DNA from: an uncultured Lachnospiraceae bacterium
Lineage (GTDB): Bacteria > Bacillota > Clostridia > Lachnospirales > Anaerotignaceae
Reading direction: 5' to 3'
NCBI GenBank assembly: GCA_944383855.1
Contig: CALWRB010000053.1
Coordinates: forward strand, 1-64,000
Length of the DNA stretch: 64,000 bases
Part shown: one piece after another, positions 25,645 to 33,877 of the stretch
Layout: every line of letters starts with the position of its first letter
Position numbering within the stretch: position 1 is the stretch's first letter
Notes under the pieces: model-generated
The model's database searches: none
What the model saw: the letters and a program-made list of their open reading frames with translations, nothing else
What the model was told of the DNA's origin: nothing
Made by a program: the position numbers and the translations under genes

Positions 25645-25673
25645 TTGACACGACCTTTGTTTTGCAATATAAT
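25645..25673 (+). promoter_or_regulatory. Perfect consensus sigma-A promoter for polA
   Basis: TTGACA (25645-25650), exactly 17 bp, TATAAT (25668-25673). Both hexamers match the consensus fully. Confidence 0.88.
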
Positions 25674-25706
25674 CTTACTGTAAACAATCAGCAAACCTAC
25701 AGAATG

Positions 25707-25731
25707 AAAAACTGCGGCAAGCGGTTTTTTT
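25707..25731 (+). terminator. Terminator hairpin in the polA leader (possible attenuator)
   Basis: AAAAACTGC (25707-25715) pairs with GCGGTTTTT (25721-25729), one G-T pair, loop GGCAA, followed by more T. It lies between the promoter and the polA start at 25758. Confidence 0.6.
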
Positions 25732-25757
25732 ATTCTGTGATAAATCGGAGGTTTTTT

Positions 25758-28412
25758 ATGTCTGAAAAAATCATGTTGATCGATGGGAACAGTATTGTGA
25801 ACCGCGCATTTTACGGCGTACCTCTTTTGAGTAATGCGGAGGGGAAATATACCAATGCGGTTTATGGATTTTTGAATATATTGTTGAAATTATTGGAAGA
25901 AGAAGAACCTACCTATGTCGCGGTTGCGTTTGATCTGCCGACACCGACATTTCGCCATCAGTCTTACGCGGAATATAAGGCAGGCAGAAAAAGTATGCCG
26001 CAGGAGCTGAGAGAGCAGATCCCGTTGTTAAAAGAAATGCTCACTGCCATGCAGATTTGCCAATATACCGCAGAAGGCTATGAGGCGGACGATATTTTGG
26101 GGACGCTTTCGTTATTGGCAGAGCAACAGGGTATGATTCCCGTGGTGGTGTCTGGTGACAGAGATTTGCTGCAGCTGGCAGACGATGTACTGAAAGTTCG
26201 TATCCCTAAAACCAAAGGCGGACGTACGGAAACGGAAGATTATTATGCTGCAGATGTGGTGAAAAAGTACGGTGTGACCCCGCAGGAATTCATTCAGATG
26301 AAGGCTTTGATGGGAGATGCCTCAGACCATATTCCGGGTGTGCCGGGGATCGGAGAAAAAACAGCGGCAAAAATCATTCAGGAATATCACGATGTCGAAA
26401 CTGCCATCGCGCATGCGGATCAGATCAAGCCGAAAAAAGCCGCCGAAAATCTGGCAGCGTATGCCGATCAGGCAAGAATGAGTCTTTTTCTTGCCAAAAT
26501 CGTCAGAGATGTTCCGATTGCGCTTGACCCGTCTTGTATGGGGATCACGCATATCTATTCCGATGAGGCTTATCAGTTGGCAAAAAAACTGGAGTTTCGG
26601 AATTTTCTTTTGAAATTCGAGAAAAAAGCAACGGTGGAACCTGCAGAGAACAAATATCAAAGAATTACAGACACCGCCGCTGCAAAAGCCTTTTTTGCCT
26701 CTTTACCGAACGGAGAAACGGCGTATATTTTGTATGAGGAAAATGAACAGGTTGCTGCATTGGCACTCTATCACCGCACAACAGGCGGTGTTTTATTAGA
26801 AGTAAATGAGAAGCTGTCACAAGCATCTTTATTTGAGGTCAGCGCAAAGTTTTTTGAGAGTGCGCAGCATCAAAAAATCGGTATCGATGTAAAAAGAGAG
26901 ATCCATTGCCTGCGGAAAAACGGGATCGATCCATCTAAAGTGGTCTTTGATGCCGCGATTGCAGCGTATTTATTAAATCCGTTAAAAAATAGCTATTCTT
27001 TTGATACTATTTCCTCGGATTTTCTGGGGGAAACTTTGCCGACGCAGGAAGAAATTTTAGGCAAAGGAAAGAGCCGAAAGAGTATTTTTTCTCTTTCCGA
27101 AGCGGAACGCACTTCTTTTTTGGTCAAACAGGCGGAAGTGATTTACCGTGCGAAGCCGATCATGCTGGAAAAATTGCAGGAAGAAGATCAGCTTATGCTG
27201 TTTGAAGAAATTGAGATGCCGTTGATTTATGTTTTGGCGGATATGGAAGAATTCGGCATCAGCGTAGACAAAGAGAAAATATTGGAATATCAGGAAATGC
27301 TGAGAAAGGATATTGAAGCGGTGACGGAGGAGATCTATGCGTTATCCGAAACGCCGTTTAATTTGAACTCTCCGAAACAGCTGGGAGAGGTCCTGTTTGA
27401 AAAGATGGGGCTAAAAGGCGGCAAAAAAACAAAGACAGGCTACTCCACCGCAGCAGATGTATTGGAAAAACTGAAAGGCGATCACCCGATCATTGAAAAA
27501 ATACTGTACTACCGCCAATTATCTAAACTGAAAAGCACCTATGCAGATGGGCTGCTTTCCGTGATGGACGAAAAGACTGAAAAAATTTATTCTACGTTCC
27601 ATCAGACCATTACAGCAACGGGACGGATCAGTTCTTCCGAGCCGAATCTGCAAAATATTCCGATCCGATTGGAACTTGGCAGGCAGTTAAGAAAAGTTTT
27701 TGTGCCGCAAAATGAGCAGTACTGTTTTTTAGATGCGGATTATTCCCAAATCGAGCTGCGGGTTTTGGCGCATATTTCGGGAGATGAAACATTGATCGAA
27801 GCATTTCGTACCGGGCAGGATATTCACCGTCTGACGGCATCACAGGTGTTCCATGTGCCGTTTGATGAAGTGACTCCTTTGCAGCGCAGCAATGCCAAAG
27901 CGGTCAATTTCGGTATCGTTTACGGTATCGGTGCATTTAGCCTCAGCCAAGACCTTGGGATCACAAAAAAAGAAGCGGAACGGTATATGGAAGGCTATTT
28001 TGCGAAATATCCCAAAATCAAGACGTATATGCAGGAAACGATTCGAAAAGCAACGGAAGACGGCTATGTTTCCACCATGTGGCACCGCAGACGCCCGATG
28101 CCTGAGTTGCAGAGCAATCAATTTATGCAGCGTGCTTTTGGAGAGAGAGTTGCGATGAATATGCCGATACAGGGCAGTGCTGCGGATATTATCAAAATCG
28201 CAATGGTCAAGGTACACCGCGCTCTGAAAGAAGGCGGTTTCCGTTCTAAGCTGATCTTACAGGTACACGACGAACTGCTTGTGGAAACCTATTTGCCGGA
28301 AAAAGAGGCAGTTGAACGGATATTGAAGGAAAATATGGAACAAGCGGCACAAATGGCGGTACCGTTAGAAGTAGATGTGCATGCCGGTAAAAGCTGGTTT
28401 GAAGCCAAGTAA
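25758..28412 (+). CDS. polA: DNA polymerase I
   Basis: An 884-residue enzyme. Residues 1-290 are the 5'-3' exonuclease (IMLIDGNSIVNRAFYG, GYEADDILGTL, VSGDRDLLQL). Residues about 310-480 are the 3'-5' exonuclease fold, but the DxE active-site motif is absent (YILYEENEQVAALAL), so proofreading is probably lost, as in many Gram-positive Pol I. Residues 500-884 are the polymerase: DADYSQIELRVLAHISGD (motif A), RSNAKAVNFGIVYG (B), LQVHDELLVE (C). It works in Okazaki fragment processing and repair. ATG 25758 follows CGGAGG; the frame is open upstream through the leader. coaE follows. Confidence 0.96.
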   Translation: MSEKIMLIDGNSIVNRAFYGVPLLSNAEGKYTNAVYGFLNILLKLLEEEEPTYVAVAFDLPTPTFRHQSYAEYKAGRKSMPQELREQIPLLKEMLTAMQICQYTAEGYEADDILGTLSLLAEQQGMIPVVVSGDRDLLQLADDVLKVRIPKTKGGRTETEDYYAADVVKKYGVTPQEFIQMKALMGDASDHIPGVPGIGEKTAAKIIQEYHDVETAIAHADQIKPKKAAENLAAYADQARMSLFLAKIVRDVPIALDPSCMGITHIYSDEAYQLAKKLEFRNFLLKFEKKATVEPAENKYQRITDTAAAKAFFASLPNGETAYILYEENEQVAALALYHRTTGGVLLEVNEKLSQASLFEVSAKFFESAQHQKIGIDVKREIHCLRKNGIDPSKVVFDAAIAAYLLNPLKNSYSFDTISSDFLGETLPTQEEILGKGKSRKSIFSLSEAERTSFLVKQAEVIYRAKPIMLEKLQEEDQLMLFEEIEMPLIYVLADMEEFGISVDKEKILEYQEMLRKDIEAVTEEIYALSETPFNLNSPKQLGEVLFEKMGLKGGKKTKTGYSTAADVLEKLKGDHPIIEKILYYRQLSKLKSTYADGLLSVMDEKTEKIYSTFHQTITATGRISSSEPNLQNIPIRLELGRQLRKVFVPQNEQYCFLDADYSQIELRVLAHISGDETLIEAFRTGQDIHRLTASQVFHVPFDEVTPLQRSNAKAVNFGIVYGIGAFSLSQDLGITKKEAERYMEGYFAKYPKIKTYMQETIRKATEDGYVSTMWHRRRPMPELQSNQFMQRAFGERVAMNMPIQGSAADIIKIAMVKVHRALKEGGFRSKLILQVHDELLVETYLPEKEAVERILKENMEQAAQMAVPLEVDVHAGKSWFEAK

Positions 28413-28433
28413 AGACGGGGAAGGGTTTTCAAA

Positions 28434-29033
28434 ATGAAAAAAGTGATTGGTCTGACGGGAGGAACCGGCAGCGGTAAGAGTGTGGTTTCCGATTATCTGC
28501 GGCAAAAACGCGGATTTATCATCGATGCAGATCGGATCGGGCATGAGATCATTAAGCGGGGGCAGCCTGCGTATGATGAAATTATCGATCATTTTGGTAA
28601 GGGAATACTGGATTTGAGCGGAGAGATCGTGCGCAAAAATTTAGGTGCGATCGTCTTTCAAAATCAGCAGGAACTTGCTTTTTTAAATGAATGTACGCAT
28701 AAATATATCAAGCAGGAGATACTTCGCCAGATCGCTTTAGGCAGACAAGACGGACAGAGCCGTTTTATGGTGCTGGATGCGGCGCTGTTGTTTGAAGTGG
28801 CATTGGAATATTTTTGTGACTCGGTTTGGGTAGTGCTTGCAGATAAAGAAGTGCAGCTGCAGCGTATTATGGCAAGAGATGGACTTTGCAGAGAAATTGC
28901 ACATGCCAGAATCAACAGTCAGATGAAAAAAGAAGAATACGCGGCAAAGGCACAGATCCTGTTGGATAACAGTAAAGATCTGCCATGGTTATACGGGCAG
29001 ATCGACACAGCATTGAAAAAAATAACAGATTAG
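28434..29033 (+). CDS. coaE: Dephospho-CoA kinase
   Basis: A 199-residue P-loop kinase: VIGLTGGTGSGKSVVSDYL, then FIIDADRIGHEIIKRGQPAY and LDAALLFEVALE. It phosphorylates dephospho-CoA in the last step of CoA synthesis. The start lies 21 bp after polA; polA-coaE order is common in Firmicutes (there often with mutM between). Confidence 0.95.
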   Translation: MKKVIGLTGGTGSGKSVVSDYLRQKRGFIIDADRIGHEIIKRGQPAYDEIIDHFGKGILDLSGEIVRKNLGAIVFQNQQELAFLNECTHKYIKQEILRQIALGRQDGQSRFMVLDAALLFEVALEYFCDSVWVVLADKEVQLQRIMARDGLCREIAHARINSQMKKEEYAAKAQILLDNSKDLPWLYGQIDTALKKITD

Positions 29034-29045
29034 GGTGGAGAGAGC

Positions 29046-29603
29046 ATGCTCTTTAAACGATTGGGGAAAGCGATCAGAAACGTGATCCTATTGTGTATTG
29101 CGGCGCTTTTCGTATTTTATGTGATTATGCCGAAGGTGTTGCCGAGGGACTATAGTGAATATGTGGAAAAATATGCTTCGGCTTTTGGCGTAGAGCAGTC
29201 TTTGGTCTATGCGGTCATTTTTTGCGAGAGCAGATTTGATGCGCAGGCGGTTTCCTCTGCCGGTGCGGTCGGTTTGATGCAGATCACGCCGGATACCGCA
29301 AAGTGGGCAGCAGGAAAGATTTCTTGGATGGAAGATACAGATCCGGATATGACAGACCCGGAAAATAATATCGCTGTCGGCTGTTGGTATTTAGATTGGC
29401 TTTCGGATCAATTTGCCAATGAAACCAAAACGGTATTGGCGGCTTATAATGCCGGGCACGGTAAAGTTGCCTCTTGGTTGGAAGAACAGGAGCACAGTCA
29501 GGACGGTGTACGGTTGGAAAATATACCGTATGCCGAAACAGACCAATATGTCGCAAAAGTCATATTTGTGGAAAAATTATATCGGATATTATATGGTTTA
29601 TAG
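29046..29603 (+). CDS. Membrane-anchored lytic transglycosylase (SLT domain)
   Basis: A 185-residue protein. Residues 10-30 form a membrane anchor (VILLCIAALFVFYVIMP). The SLT domain has the catalytic Glu in FCESRFDAQAVSSAGAVGLM, then QITPDTAKWAA and VLAAYNAGHGKVASWL. It cleaves peptidoglycan glycan strands to 1,6-anhydro products. GGTGGAGAG precedes ATG 29046, 12 bp after coaE. In many Clostridia this gene follows coaE. Confidence 0.92.
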   Translation: MLFKRLGKAIRNVILLCIAALFVFYVIMPKVLPRDYSEYVEKYASAFGVEQSLVYAVIFCESRFDAQAVSSAGAVGLMQITPDTAKWAAGKISWMEDTDPDMTDPENNIAVGCWYLDWLSDQFANETKTVLAAYNAGHGKVASWLEEQEHSQDGVRLENIPYAETDQYVAKVIFVEKLYRILYGL

Positions 29604-29624
29604 AAACAAACCAAGGAGGTACTC

Positions 29625-31214
29625 ATGAGAAGGAAGCTGTTGTGTATAGTGCTGATGGCTGTTTTTTTCATGTCAGGGTGCAATTCAGCGTCGACGGAAG
29701 GAAATTTTGTTGTTTCCGGCGGCTCACAGCAAACGGAATCAGAAAGTCAGGAAACATTGACGCTTTCCATGCAGATGCCAAAAACACTGCATCCGCTCTA
29801 TAATAAAGATGAAACAGTCGATCGGATCTTAAAATTGATCTATCTGCCGTTGATCGATATTGACGGAAGCGGAAAAGCGCAGCCTTCTATCGCACAAAGT
29901 TGGACATTTTCCGAAGACGGTCAGTCGGTGACGATACAACTGTATGAAGATATTTATTGGCAGGACGGAACAAAGATCACGGCGGATGATGTGATTTATT
30001 CTCTTGGACTTTTGCGGTATGCGGAAGATGATACGGTTTATGGAAAAGTAAAAAACTACGTCGCTTCTTACCGTAAAAATTCCGAAACGTCAGTTACCGT
30101 GTCGTTTTATCATGTGTTTTCCGGCAACCTGTATGCTCTTGCATTTCCGGTCGTGTCCGAAGCATATGACACATCTGCGCAAAACGCACAGATGCAGCCG
30201 ATGGGAAGCGGACCCTATAGCTTTTTATCTTACCAAACTGCTAATACCTTAGAGCTGAGTGCAAATGCGGGCTGTCACACAGGGGTGCCCGCTATCGATC
30301 GGATCACGGTGAAGATACTGAACGGGGAAGAAACCGTTCAAAATGCATTCGAACAGGAACTGATCGATGTTCTTGTTTCAGATGCCATTGATACAGGAAG
30401 GTATGAGGAAAATAACAACTGCAAGGGGTATTCCTACCCTACGATGTATTATGATTTCATCGGATTTAATTTTCAGAATAATCTGTTCTTAGACAGGTCT
30501 ATGCGCGAAGCGATTGCTTGTCTGGTACCGATGGAAAGCATTATGCAGAGCGCTTATCTGGGATATGCCGATGCAGCGGTATCTCCCATTTGCCCTTCGT
30601 CATGGCTTTATGAAGAAAATGTGCAGACCTATACCTATGATATGGAGTATGCGAAAGAGCTGTTGGAAGAAGACGGCTGGCAGGATACGGATAATGATGG
30701 GACCTTGGAACGGGTGACTAATGAGCTGACGGAATATTTGTCGGTCAGCATTTTATGCAATGAAGAAAATGATGTCAGAAAGCAAATCGCGGTCAAACTT
30801 GCGGACGAATTGAAAGCGGCCGGTTTCCGTGCGACGGTGGAATCGGTAGACTATGCAACTTATGCACAGCGTTTGCAGGACGGGAATTTTGATTTGTTTG
30901 TCGGTGGCTGGGAAATGGCATATGTCAGCGATCTGCGTAATTTATTCGGAACGGACGGTACATGGAACTACATTCGCTATTCCGATGAACAGATGGACGC
31001 GCTGTTGGCGGCGGCATACACTGCGGTAGAGGAAAATCAGATGTTACTTGCTTTTAGCCAGCTGCAACAAAAACTTGCAGAGGAATTACCGTATATCAGT
31101 ATTGCGTATCGACGGGAAGCGGTCTTTTGCTCTAACCAAATCGGCGGCGTAGTTTCGCCGACAGCATTTAATGTTTTTGATACGATCGATCAATGGACTT
31201 GGAATCAATCATAG
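29625..31214 (+). CDS. ABC transporter substrate-binding lipoprotein, peptide/nickel type (SBP_bac_5)
   Basis: A 529-residue protein. The signal ends in the lipobox MSGCNSAS (Cys19). The body has LHPLYNKDETVDRILKLIY, PSIAQSWTFSEDGQSVTIQL and DGTKITADDVIYSLGLL, the DppA/OppA fold. Such lipoproteins capture peptides, nickel or other small molecules. AAGGAGG precedes ATG 29625, 21 bp after the transglycosylase. No permease or ATPase genes are adjacent. Beside a transglycosylase, uptake of cell-wall peptides is possible but unproven. Confidence 0.9.
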   Translation: MRRKLLCIVLMAVFFMSGCNSASTEGNFVVSGGSQQTESESQETLTLSMQMPKTLHPLYNKDETVDRILKLIYLPLIDIDGSGKAQPSIAQSWTFSEDGQSVTIQLYEDIYWQDGTKITADDVIYSLGLLRYAEDDTVYGKVKNYVASYRKNSETSVTVSFYHVFSGNLYALAFPVVSEAYDTSAQNAQMQPMGSGPYSFLSYQTANTLELSANAGCHTGVPAIDRITVKILNGEETVQNAFEQELIDVLVSDAIDTGRYEENNNCKGYSYPTMYYDFIGFNFQNNLFLDRSMREAIACLVPMESIMQSAYLGYADAAVSPICPSSWLYEENVQTYTYDMEYAKELLEEDGWQDTDNDGTLERVTNELTEYLSVSILCNEENDVRKQIAVKLADELKAAGFRATVESVDYATYAQRLQDGNFDLFVGGWEMAYVSDLRNLFGTDGTWNYIRYSDEQMDALLAAAYTAVEENQMLLAFSQLQQKLAEELPYISIAYRREAVFCSNQIGGVVSPTAFNVFDTIDQWTWNQS

Positions 31215-31227
31215 GAAGTGAGCGGAT

Positions 31228-32187
31228 ATGTCTGAGTTTCGACAGAATTTTTTGACGGGGGAATGGACCGTTTACGCAGTCGGCAGAAAAAAACGTCCAT
31301 ATGAGTTTGAAAGAATGGTAAAACCGAAATATACGGATACTTCACAGTGCCCTTTTTGCTGCGGAAATGAGGAAAAAACGACGTCTGTCTTATATCAGGA
31401 CCGTCCGGGTGCGGAATGGACAGTTCGTGTATTTCCGAACCTCTACCCGACGGTGTGCCCGACCGATCATTGCGGAAAGAAACAGGAAGGGCTGTTTCAA
31501 GCTGTGGGCGGGATAGGGCAACATGAAGTTTTGGTAGATACCCCTGTGCATACGCAAAGGATCCATTCCTTTGATGCGGGACATTTGAAACGGGTATTGT
31601 CCGCTTTACAGATGCGCAGTGCAAAGATGAAAGAAGAAAAATATATCCGTTATGTGCAAATATTCAAAAACAACGGACCCGAAGCGGGAATGAGCATTTC
31701 GCATTCTCATTGGCAGATCGTTGGGCTTCCGTTGATCCCGTCCAGAGTGGGTGAACTGCAGCGGCATATGCTAAGCGACAAAGGTTGTCTGGTATGTCAG
31801 ATGCTGCAACAGGAGTTGGAAAAACAAGTACGGGTTTGTGCCGAGAATGCGTCATTTGTTGCATTGGCACCGTTTGCTTCCCGTTTTCCGTATGAGGTAT
31901 CCATATTCCCGAAGCAACATCAGGCTTCCTTTTCGCAGGCGGAAGAAGCACAGCTGACTGATCTGGCAAATCTCTTACTGCCGATTTTAACAAAGACTGC
32001 CGCACTGCAAAATGGAGAAACCGGATACAATATCTGCCTGATGGACGCACCGAAAGGAGAAGATTTTCATTGGCATATGGAGATTTTACCAAGGATCGGC
32101 GGCTTTGCCGGCTTTGAATACGCTACTGATACTTACATCAATTCTGTCTTGCCGGAAGAAACGGCACGATATTTTCAAAAAAAGTAA
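31228..32187 (+). CDS. Galactose-1-phosphate uridylyltransferase-like protein
   Basis: A 319-residue HIT-superfamily protein. It has CPFCCGNE (zinc pair), FPNLYPTV, IGQHEVLVDTPVH and the active-site segment SISHSHWQIVGLPLIP in place of the GalT HPHGQ motif, then a second half with CLVCQ and FHWHMEILPRIGG. The family transfers nucleotidyl groups to sugar-1-phosphates through a His; some relatives are ADP-glucose phosphorylases. GGAAGTGAG lies before ATG 31228. No galK or galE is nearby, so the substrate is open. Confidence 0.82.
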   Translation: MSEFRQNFLTGEWTVYAVGRKKRPYEFERMVKPKYTDTSQCPFCCGNEEKTTSVLYQDRPGAEWTVRVFPNLYPTVCPTDHCGKKQEGLFQAVGGIGQHEVLVDTPVHTQRIHSFDAGHLKRVLSALQMRSAKMKEEKYIRYVQIFKNNGPEAGMSISHSHWQIVGLPLIPSRVGELQRHMLSDKGCLVCQMLQQELEKQVRVCAENASFVALAPFASRFPYEVSIFPKQHQASFSQAEEAQLTDLANLLLPILTKTAALQNGETGYNICLMDAPKGEDFHWHMEILPRIGGFAGFEYATDTYINSVLPEETARYFQKK

Positions 32188-32200
32188 AATGATCACATAA

Positions 32201-32237
32201 AGCTGTGTCGGCAAAGAACGCCGGCATGGCTTTTTTT
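32201..32237 (+). terminator. Intrinsic terminator after the polA-to-GalT-like run
   Basis: AGCTGTGTCGGC (32201-32212) pairs along its full length, with wobbles, with GCCGGCATGGCT (32220-32231), followed by seven T. Confidence 0.85.
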
Positions 32238-32318
32238 ATTTCATATAAGATTTTAGGCTGACAGGCAAAAAGATACGTCTTACGGCATATGGTAAATAAA
32301 AAAGGCAGGTGTGTTCAT

Positions 32319-33146
32319 ATGGCGCAAGTACAAAAAAATACTACAGATTGGCAAACAGACTCATTTCCAAATCCGTTGCCAGACGGAACAGGTGATATGG
32401 AATATTTAAAAGAAGTAGAATTGCTGTTTCCCATCGAAGAAGGGGTGGATGAAGAAACAGTAGAACTGGAACTGCCAAACTTACAGGAGGGGACAACATC
32501 TCCCAAGGGATTGGAAAATGTAGGAGGGAACCAACAGACAATTTCTTTTTGTTTCCTGCGTTTTTTTCATGCAAATCCTTCCGTCGGTGCGGTAGATATT
32601 TATATCAATGGCATTAAGGCGGTCAGCGGCATTACCTACCGTAAATTTACGGAATATAAGAAAGCAAGGCAAGGTTATTACCGTATTTCCGTTTATGCGG
32701 CAGGGGACATCAGAAAACCAATTTTTACAGCAAGACTTAATTTGATCGGCGGCAGGATCTACACAGCCGCACTGATCGGAACAGCGACTTCGCCGGGGCT
32801 GGAGTTGATCACGGATAACCAAAGAGTCCTTGGCAGTAATTTTGCATTTGTAAGATTCATTCAATTATCCCAGAATGCGCCGTTATTAGATGTTTATATC
32901 GATCAAAGGCTGAGGATAGAAGATCTGGCTTATCAGGAGATCAGTCGATATCTTTCTTTGCTGCCGGGGTCGCATCAGCTGAAGTTTCTAAACAGCGAAA
33001 CACAGGCAAATATTTTGGAAGACCCCGATATGACACTTCGCCGTGCAAGAGCATATTCGGTTTATATCATTGGAGATTTGGATGACAGAGTCGGTTTGCA
33101 GGTCGTGATCGCATTAGAAGGGGTTTCCTATCTGATTTTTTCTTAA
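32319..33146 (+). CDS. DUF4397 domain protein
   Basis: A 275-residue protein. An acidic N-terminal tail of about 75 residues (LFPIEEGVDEETVELELP) is followed by two related beta-rich units: FLRFFHANPSVGAVDIYING (from about 80) and FVRFIQLSQNAPLLDVYID (from about 185), the DUF4397 repeat. No signal peptide is visible, unlike many secreted DUF4397 proteins. ATG 32319 follows GGCAGGTG; an in-frame ATG at 32289 has no site. It is monocistronic, between terminators. Function is unknown; the fold suggests a structural or surface role. Confidence 0.78.
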   Translation: MAQVQKNTTDWQTDSFPNPLPDGTGDMEYLKEVELLFPIEEGVDEETVELELPNLQEGTTSPKGLENVGGNQQTISFCFLRFFHANPSVGAVDIYINGIKAVSGITYRKFTEYKKARQGYYRISVYAAGDIRKPIFTARLNLIGGRIYTAALIGTATSPGLELITDNQRVLGSNFAFVRFIQLSQNAPLLDVYIDQRLRIEDLAYQEISRYLSLLPGSHQLKFLNSETQANILEDPDMTLRRARAYSVYIIGDLDDRVGLQVVIALEGVSYLIFS

Positions 33147-33162
33147 CACAGATAAACACAGA

Positions 33163-33194
33163 AAAAGGCGGGACCAAAAAGTCCGGCCTTTTTT
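33163..33194 (+). terminator. Intrinsic terminator after the DUF4397 gene
   Basis: AAAAGGCGGGAC (33163-33174) pairs with GTCCGGCCTTTT (33181-33192) with one G-G mismatch, then T. Confidence 0.8.
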
Positions 33195-33222
33195 ACATTT
33201 AATTTAAGATATTATTTTAATA

Positions 33223-33251
33223 TTGACTTTAATAAAATTAAAGTATATATT
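33223..33251 (+). promoter_or_regulatory. Promoter with overlapping palindrome (operator) for the DUF2089 gene
   Basis: TTGACT (33223-33228), 17-bp spacer, TATATT (33246-33251). A perfect inverted repeat ACTTTAAT (33226-33233), AAA, ATTAAAGT (33237-33244) overlaps the -35 and spacer, the usual place for a repressor site. Confidence 0.65.
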
Positions 33252-33285
33252 TAATATAATAAAACAATTAGAAGGAGGGCGGAAT

Positions 33286-33612
33286 ATGTCTATATCGGTA
33301 TTGCCTCCCTGGATAGAAGGATTGGAGGAAGAAGATCTGAATTTTATCAAAAAATTCGTATTGGCGTCCGGTTCCTTGAAAGAGATCGCCTCGATCTACG
33401 GAGTTACTTATCCGACTGTACGATTGCGGCTAGATAAACTGATCCAGAAGATCCAGTTAAATGAATCGGAAGAACAGGAGCCATATATCATGCTGATCAA
33501 GCGTTTGGCGATCAATGAAAAGATCGACTTGGAAACGGCAAAACAGTTGATTCAGGCATATCGGAAAGAAAAAAAGAAGGAGGAGAATGACAGGTATGTC
33601 AATGGTAGGTAG
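33286..33612 (+). CDS. DUF2089-family helix-turn-helix protein
   Basis: A 108-residue protein: LPPWIEGLEEEDLNFIKKFV, then SGSLKEIASIYGVTYPTVRLRLDKLIQKI, a clear helix-turn-helix that matches DUF2089. The C-terminus is charged (KEKKKEEN). Likely a small DNA-binding regulator. AGGAGGGCGG precedes ATG 33286; a start at 33223 would fall in the promoter. It overlaps the next gene by 17 bases. The palindrome in its promoter suggests self-regulation. Confidence 0.82.
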   Translation: MSISVLPPWIEGLEEEDLNFIKKFVLASGSLKEIASIYGVTYPTVRLRLDKLIQKIQLNESEEQEPYIMLIKRLAINEKIDLETAKQLIQAYRKEKKKEENDRYVNGR

Positions 33613-33790
33613 TTTTCTGATAATCGGCTATTTGATTTTTTTTGTTTTTTTGATTGCGATTGCAGGTGTTGTTATTTACTTAGCGATAAAAGCATTGCGT
33701 AATTATAACAGACGCTGCGAGATGGAACTGCAACAGCATAAGCCAAAAGAAGAAAAAGAAATGAAACAAATGAAAATAGATGATCTGTAA
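33596..33790 (+). CDS. Small single-pass membrane protein
   Basis: A 64-residue protein with one long hydrophobic helix (residues about 5-32, FLIIGYLIFFVFLIAIAGVV) and a basic then acidic cytoplasmic tail (NYNRRCEME, KPKEEKEMKQMK). It overlaps the end of the DUF2089 gene, so the two are co-expressed and translationally linked. ATG 33596 has AGGAG ten bases upstream; ATG 33587 is too close to the site. The pair resembles regulator plus membrane partner sets, but no function is known. Confidence 0.6.
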   Translation: MSMVGSFLIIGYLIFFVFLIAIAGVVIYLAIKALRNYNRRCEMELQQHKPKEEKEMKQMKIDDL

Positions 33791-33877
33791 GACTGGAATG
33801 AGATTCCCTGTAGCAAAATGTTCTGATTTATGCTACCATAAAATACAGAACAACAGAAAGCGGGGGCTTGGAATTAA

